This document shows, in pieces, positions 60,566 through 64,000 of a stretch of 64,000 nt of DNA (position 1 is the first letter of the stretch; each line of letters opens with the position of its first letter). The position numbers and the translations under genes are program-made. The notes below the pieces were generated by a model. That model searched no databases and was not told the DNA's origin. It saw nothing but the letters and a program-made list of their open reading frames with translations. The stretch comes from Clostridiales bacterium. GTDB taxonomy: Bacteria; Bacillota; Clostridia; Christensenellales; CAG-138. The DNA lies in the NCBI GenBank assembly GCA_004558825.1, contig SFDB01000004.1:54763-118762 (forward strand), in the 5' to 3' direction.

Positions 60566-61966
60566 TTACAGTGCGGCTATTGCGTTCTTCACAAACGCTT
60601 CATCGCTCTTTGTTTCATCGATAAGGTACTTGATATCGACGTCCGTAAGCTCGTCCTTGTGCATACCGACGGCGTTTTTTATGTGCGAGCGCCTGATGTG
60701 GTTAAGGTCGAGGTCGGTCACGTCTATAAGCGACGGATGCGCGGGAAGTATTATATTCTTACCCGGTATTTCGTCCTTCGGATCTCCGAAATGTATGTCT
60801 ATACCGTTCTGCCGGGCAAACCAAAGCTGCGGGTTGATGTGCTTGCCGGCTCCGGTGTACTCCGTCTCCTGAACGACAATCATCTGATCCTCGTCCATCT
60901 CCTGCGCTATTTTGAACGCCGCCGCAAGCGCCGTGTTGCCGGCGGGGCCCTTTTCAAGGCCTTCGAGACTGGCAAGGCTTTCGGTTATATAGAACACGCT
61001 TCCCTGAGTAACGGTAACATATCTGTCCATATAGCGAAGCGGTCTGCCTGCGCTTCTCGGAACATCGGAACGGTCGGGGTTCGTTGCGAACGGAATGCCG
61101 AAGCCCGTATGACCCGTCGTGAACGACTTCTTGTTAAACTGCTCGTCTGACGCCATGTGAAGTCCCTTGAGGTTCACGCTTGCGCCTATAATCTTAGCGT
61201 TGCAGTTTGCCTTCCTAAGTCCGCGCGCCGTGCCCGTAAGGTTGCCGCCGCCCGCATTTGTGCAGACGACCGCATCGGGATCCCTGCCGTACTTTGCGCG
61301 GAACTGATTTGCTATCTCATAGCCGAGCGTCTCTATACCTGCAATACCGTAGGGGGTATAAAGTGAAGCATTAAAGTAGCCTGTCTGCTCAAGGAGTATT
61401 AGGAACATGTAGAAAAGCTCAGGCCCCACCGTAAGCTGTATAACCTCTGCGCCGAGAGCTTCGCATTTTCTTGCTTTTTCAATAATTTCGGGCTGCCCCA
61501 CGCCACGCGAGTCAAAGCACTCCTGAACAACGATGCACTTTAGCCCTGCCATAGCCGCATGCGATGCCACCGCCGCGCCATAGTTGCCGCTCGTCGCAGC
61601 TATAACGCCCTTGTAGCCCATCTTTTTCGCCTGATAGACGCTTGTAGCGCTGCGGCGCGCCTTAAAGCTGCCCGAAGGGTTAGTCGCTTCATCCTTTATG
61701 AATATACGGGCTCCTTTTCCCTTAGGTGCAAGCTTTCTCGCAAGAGCCGTGAGGTTTTTGAGCTCGATGATAGGAGTGTTGCCTACCGAGAAAAGGCTCT
61801 GAACCCTCATTATTTCTTCTATTGTATAACCGGTAGCGGCCATCATCGCTTCGTAGTCGAACGCTATCTTTCCGCGCTCAAACTGTGAATAGTCCATGCC
61901 GACCGCCGTGCGCATTATGTCGTTTTTACGCGCCATTACGGCATCATAGCTCATTGAGTCCTTCAC
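60566..61966 (-). CDS. ortB: 2-amino-4-oxopentanoate thiolase, beta subunit
   Basis: A 466-residue PLP enzyme of the tryptophan-synthase-beta fold that, with OrtA, cleaves 2-amino-4-oxopentanoate with CoA to acetyl-CoA and D-alanine. The PLP lysine is in NPSGSFKARRSATSVYQA (about 105), AATSGNYGAAVASHAA binds the substrate carboxylate (about 125-140), and CTNAGGGNLTGTARGL binds the PLP phosphate (about 240). Length is standard. It overlaps the ortA stop by 4 bases. Confidence 0.95.
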   Translation of the reverse strand: MKDSMSYDAVMARKNDIMRTAVGMDYSQFERGKIAFDYEAMMAATGYTIEEIMRVQSLFSVGNTPIIELKNLTALARKLAPKGKGARIFIKDEATNPSGSFKARRSATSVYQAKKMGYKGVIAATSGNYGAAVASHAAMAGLKCIVVQECFDSRGVGQPEIIEKARKCEALGAEVIQLTVGPELFYMFLILLEQTGYFNASLYTPYGIAGIETLGYEIANQFRAKYGRDPDAVVCTNAGGGNLTGTARGLRKANCNAKIIGASVNLKGLHMASDEQFNKKSFTTGHTGFGIPFATNPDRSDVPRSAGRPLRYMDRYVTVTQGSVFYITESLASLEGLEKGPAGNTALAAAFKIAQEMDEDQMIVVQETEYTGAGKHINPQLWFARQNGIDIHFGDPKDEIPGKNIILPAHPSLIDVTDLDLNHIRRSHIKNAVGMHKDELTDVDIKYLIDETKSDEAFVKNAIAAL

Positions 61967-62265
61967 TTGTCATCACCTCCGAACGTTATTGCGCGAACGG
62001 TATCGCCTATGTCAAGGATCTCGGGTACAAGGCCGCCGAAGCTGTGCTCAAAATGCGGCGCTACATCGACAAGCTTTCCGGTAGCGGTTCTCCCGGTTCT
62101 CGTGATGACGGTCACTTCATCGCCGAGCTTCGCATCTTGTTGAAGCCTTCCCTTTACCCACATCTCGAGCGGGCATTTTTTTGTGTCGTCGGGAACGCCG
62201 GCGGCGCGCTGTTCGGGTGTCAAAACAATATTGTGTATTTGCACCCAATCGCCTTTTTTAGCCAT
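61963..62265 (-). CDS. ortA: 2-amino-4-oxopentanoate thiolase, alpha subunit
   Basis: A 100-residue partner of OrtB. It starts MAKKGDWVQIHNIVLTPEQR and contains DTKKCPLEMWVKGRL and GKLVDVAPHFEHSFGGLVPE, characteristic of OrtA. The ATG at 62265 follows GGAGG with six bases between; an earlier ATG (62292) lies within the end of ord and is rejected. Required for thiolase activity in characterised clostridia. Confidence 0.94.
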   Translation of the reverse strand: MAKKGDWVQIHNIVLTPEQRAAGVPDDTKKCPLEMWVKGRLQQDAKLGDEVTVITRTGRTATGKLVDVAPHFEHSFGGLVPEILDIGDTVRAITFGGDDK

Positions 62266-62281
62266 TTTTGCCTCCAAAAAG

Positions 62282-63328
62282 TTAACGTTCAATATAATCC
62301 CTGTAATCGCCCATTATTGCGCGCGGTACGGGGAGGTCAAGCATAGTCTTGAGACCCGGACGCGCGTTGATAACATGCGGTATCATGTTCACTACCATTG
62401 CTATCGTACCTATGCCGCCGTCAACCTCGGGTTTGATAGCCATATTAACTTCAGGCGTGCCCTTGAGGACAATGTAGTCGCCCGTGTGCGTGCCTTCCAT
62501 TTCAGGCTCTATCTGTTGAGGATGTATCATGTCTATCTTGACTTCGCCGTCAACATAGCCCTGACCGGTCATATTTACGCCAGCAACATCGCCCGCTGCC
62601 GCAAAGCCATACGGAGACTTTCTGTCAACAGACGTCACGATAGGCTTCATCTGCTGCTCGAACTTGTCAACCTTCCAACCGAGCGCCTCCGCGATCATTC
62701 CGACCGACTCAGCAAAACCGACGTGCCCCGCAAGGGTTCCATCAGCAACGCCTTTATTGAAAGCATCTACGGTGAGGCCTACGCCCTGTTCCTCCATGAC
62801 GGCGGGACCAAAAGGCGAGAGGCTGTTTACGCGACGGCACGTTACAGATTCAACGTCTGTCATGCAGCCCGTAAGACATATAGCAAGAAGATCCATCATC
62901 AGTCCGGGGTTGATGCCCGTACCAAGCACTGATACGCCGTTTGCCTTTGCAAGGCGATCAATTTCTGCCGCAAGCTCAGGCTCCTGTGCCTTAGGATAGC
63001 TCATCTCTTCTGCGGTTGAGATAACATTGACTTTTTGACCGACAACGTACTTGATTTTGTCAAACGCTTTCCTTGTAAATGAATCGGTTGCTAATACGCA
63101 TATGTCGCAGTTGGCGTCATGAACAACCTTCTCAATCTCCGAGCACACTACGACATCGGGGCGACCGTTTTTCTCGACACCAAGAATGTCATATATGCTT
63201 CTATTCACGCGCTCAGGGTGAATATCGCATACTCCGACAATATCGACGCCCTTTTTTCTCAGAAGAACCTTCGCGATACCGGAGCCCATTGCACCAAAGC
63301 CCCAAATCGCAACCTTTACATTTTCCAT
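62282..63328 (-). CDS. ord: 2,4-diaminopentanoate dehydrogenase
   Basis: A 348-residue NAD(P)-dependent dehydrogenase that oxidatively deaminates 2,4-diaminopentanoate to 2-amino-4-oxopentanoate. The N-terminal KVAIWGFGAMGSGIAKVL is the Rossmann dinucleotide site; VLGTGINPGLMMDLL and GNTCR-free middle segments such as VTCRRVNSLSPFGPA match the family of DapB-like dehydrogenases. The ATG at 63328 has GGAGG seven bases upstream; 4 codons upstream are excluded. First gene of the operon ord-ortA-ortB-oraS-oraE-reactivase. Confidence 0.93.
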   Translation of the reverse strand: MENVKVAIWGFGAMGSGIAKVLLRKKGVDIVGVCDIHPERVNRSIYDILGVEKNGRPDVVVCSEIEKVVHDANCDICVLATDSFTRKAFDKIKYVVGQKVNVISTAEEMSYPKAQEPELAAEIDRLAKANGVSVLGTGINPGLMMDLLAICLTGCMTDVESVTCRRVNSLSPFGPAVMEEQGVGLTVDAFNKGVADGTLAGHVGFAESVGMIAEALGWKVDKFEQQMKPIVTSVDRKSPYGFAAAGDVAGVNMTGQGYVDGEVKIDMIHPQQIEPEMEGTHTGDYIVLKGTPEVNMAIKPEVDGGIGTIAMVVNMIPHVINARPGLKTMLDLPVPRAIMGDYRDYIER

Positions 63329-63362
63329 ATTTGCCTCCAATAAAGCATGAATTTACCGATTT

Positions 63363-63371
63363 ATTATAGCA
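63363..63371 (-). promoter_or_regulatory. Promoter of the ornithine operon
   Basis: Extended -10 element TGCTATAAT (63371-63363) on the minus strand, about 35 bases before ord. The leader is too short for a riboswitch, so control by ornithine would need a protein; no site is identified. Confidence 0.65.
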
Positions 63372-63468
63372 TACATCTTTTTTCTTTAATAGTGTTTTGA
63401 TTTTTTATAGCAAAATTGTGTTTTCTATGCCGCAGATCACTATATTGCCGCATTGCTTTTATGCGCAA

Positions 63469-63496
63469 CGAAGGGCCGCCCAAGGGCGGCCCTTCG
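63469..63496 (-). terminator. Long hairpin after the surface-protein gene
   Basis: CGAAGGGCCGCC and its exact complement GGCGGCCCTTCG with a CAAG loop, just downstream of the surface-protein stop. No T-run follows, yet a stem of 12 bp of mainly G-C pairs can stop transcription. Confidence 0.6.
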
Positions 63497-63522
63497 TATA
63501 AGACTAATTAGACGTTATCGCA

Positions 63523-64000
63523 TTATTTCTTGCGGAACAATACGATGCCTGCGCCTGAAACGATTGCCATGATCGCAATAGCTGTCATGGAGATTGCGCC
63601 GGTCTTCGGCGGTGTCGAAGGCGCGGGAGCAGGTGTCGGCGGCGTTACCTCAGGAGCATCGGTGTTGAAGACGATGTAGATATCGAGGTCTTCGGTGATG
63701 TCGTTAATCGTGATAACATTGCCGGGACGTACCGCTACGATTTCGCCGTTAATCGTTACATACCATACATAGTGGTTTGCATCAGGCGTCATGTTGATCG
63801 TCAGATCAACGCCGTGCTCAACCTGAATGTCACCTATCGGTGAGGCAGTACCGCAAGCGGTTGTGGCGATGTGTACATTGTACTTAATGATTTCATAGAC
63901 GGCAGTTACTGTGAGGTCAGACTGTACATTTGTGAAGTCTGTATCCCACTCTACGAAGGTATAGCCCTCGTGTACGGGAGCCTCGGGTGCTACTGCATCC
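63523..64000 (-). CDS. Sortase-anchored surface protein, C-terminal part
   Basis: The frame continues without a stop to the window edge, giving 159 residues of the C-terminus of a larger protein. EAPVHEGYTFVEWDTDFTNV with VTAVYE is an InlB B-repeat/Listeria-Bacteroides-type module. Then a Pro/Thr/Ala-rich wall-spanning stretch (TPPTPAPAPSTPPKTG), the sorting signal PPKTG (LPxTG-like), a hydrophobic segment (ISMTAIAIMAIVSGAGIVLF) and the basic tail RKK. Sortase should anchor it to the peptidoglycan. The start and the rest of the domains lie outside the window. Confidence 0.85.
   Translation of the reverse strand, partial: DAVAPEAPVHEGYTFVEWDTDFTNVQSDLTVTAVYEIIKYNVHIATTACGTASPIGDIQVEHGVDLTINMTPDANHYVWYVTINGEIVAVRPGNVITINDITEDLDIYIVFNTDAPEVTPPTPAPAPSTPPKTGAISMTAIAIMAIVSGAGIVLFRKK

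Noticed and set aside
63329..63420. Cobalamin riboswitch before the ornithine operon
   Set aside because: The leader from the -10 box is about 30 bases, far too short.
1..64000. CRISPR arrays, tRNA or rRNA genes
   Set aside because: No regularly spaced direct repeats, tRNA cloverleaf signatures or rRNA segments were found by eye; a tRNA scan would be needed to be certain.

Overview
The window reads as chromosomal DNA of a spore-forming, anaerobic member of the Clostridia (Firmicutes), probably an uncultured gut-type lineage of moderate GC content. The evidence is a YlmC/YmxH sporulation protein, both dipicolinate synthase subunits, two alpha/beta-type small acid-soluble spore proteins, a T-box in front of thrS, Firmicutes-type promoters (TTGACA-N17-TATAAT), strong AGGAGG ribosome binding sites and a complete ornithine-fermentation operon. 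The species cannot be named from the sequence alone.

Layout. 1-10.4 kb: a cut-off unrecognised protein, ylmC, a zinc-ribbon gene behind a structured non-coding RNA that has its own promoter, a cysteine-synthase homologue, T-box/thrS, an aminotransferase, a MATE exporter, a methionine gamma-lyase-type enzyme, and an overlapping P-loop/DUF1294 pair. 10.4-13.4 kb: a tight three-gene operon (esterase, condensation-fold acyltransferase, zinc-ribbon membrane protein) whose job is unknown. 13.4-20 kb: prfB with its programmed +1 frameshift, secA, then a GNAT/hydrolase/PAP2 operon. 20-25.1 kb: the aspartate-to-dipicolinate block, with asd-dapA converging on lysC-dpaB-dpaA; a 430-base gap between dpaB and lysC is packed with inverted repeats. 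25.2-41.5 kb: a P-loop protein, then the division and cell-wall cluster mraZ-rsmH-ftsL-pbp-murE-mraY-murD-ftsW-murA-ftsQ-ftsA-ftsZ-ylmH, which lacks murF and murG at their usual places. 41.7-44.1 kb: a Kbl/BioF-type enzyme and metK. 44.1-47.7 kb: a scar of mobile DNA (broken mobC, broken integrase, XRE regulator, lipoprotein, phage holin-like genes) ending at the 3' end of ssrA (tmRNA). 48.2-55.5 kb: galE, hpt, tilS, ychF, a TSCPD protein, a YhaM-type nuclease, a phosphopantetheinyl transferase and a DUF4097-like lipoprotein. 55.8-56.5 kb: two SASP genes. 56.5-63.4 kb: the ornithine operon ord-ortA-ortB-oraS-oraE plus a GlmL/MutL-like reactivase. 63.5-64 kb: the C-terminus of a sortase-anchored surface protein.

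Together the genes describe a spore former that makes meso-diaminopimelate peptidoglycan, converts aspartate semialdehyde to dihydrodipicolinate and then dipicolinate for the spore core, and gains energy or carbon by degrading ornithine through 2,4-diaminopentanoate and 2-amino-4-oxopentanoate. The observations most worth a second look are the structured RNA at 1.7-1.9 kb, the esterase/acyltransferase/zinc-ribbon operon, two genes that appear to start on non-standard codons (dpaA and the phosphopantetheinyl transferase), the inverted-repeat array before lysC, and the recombination junction in the mobile remnant.
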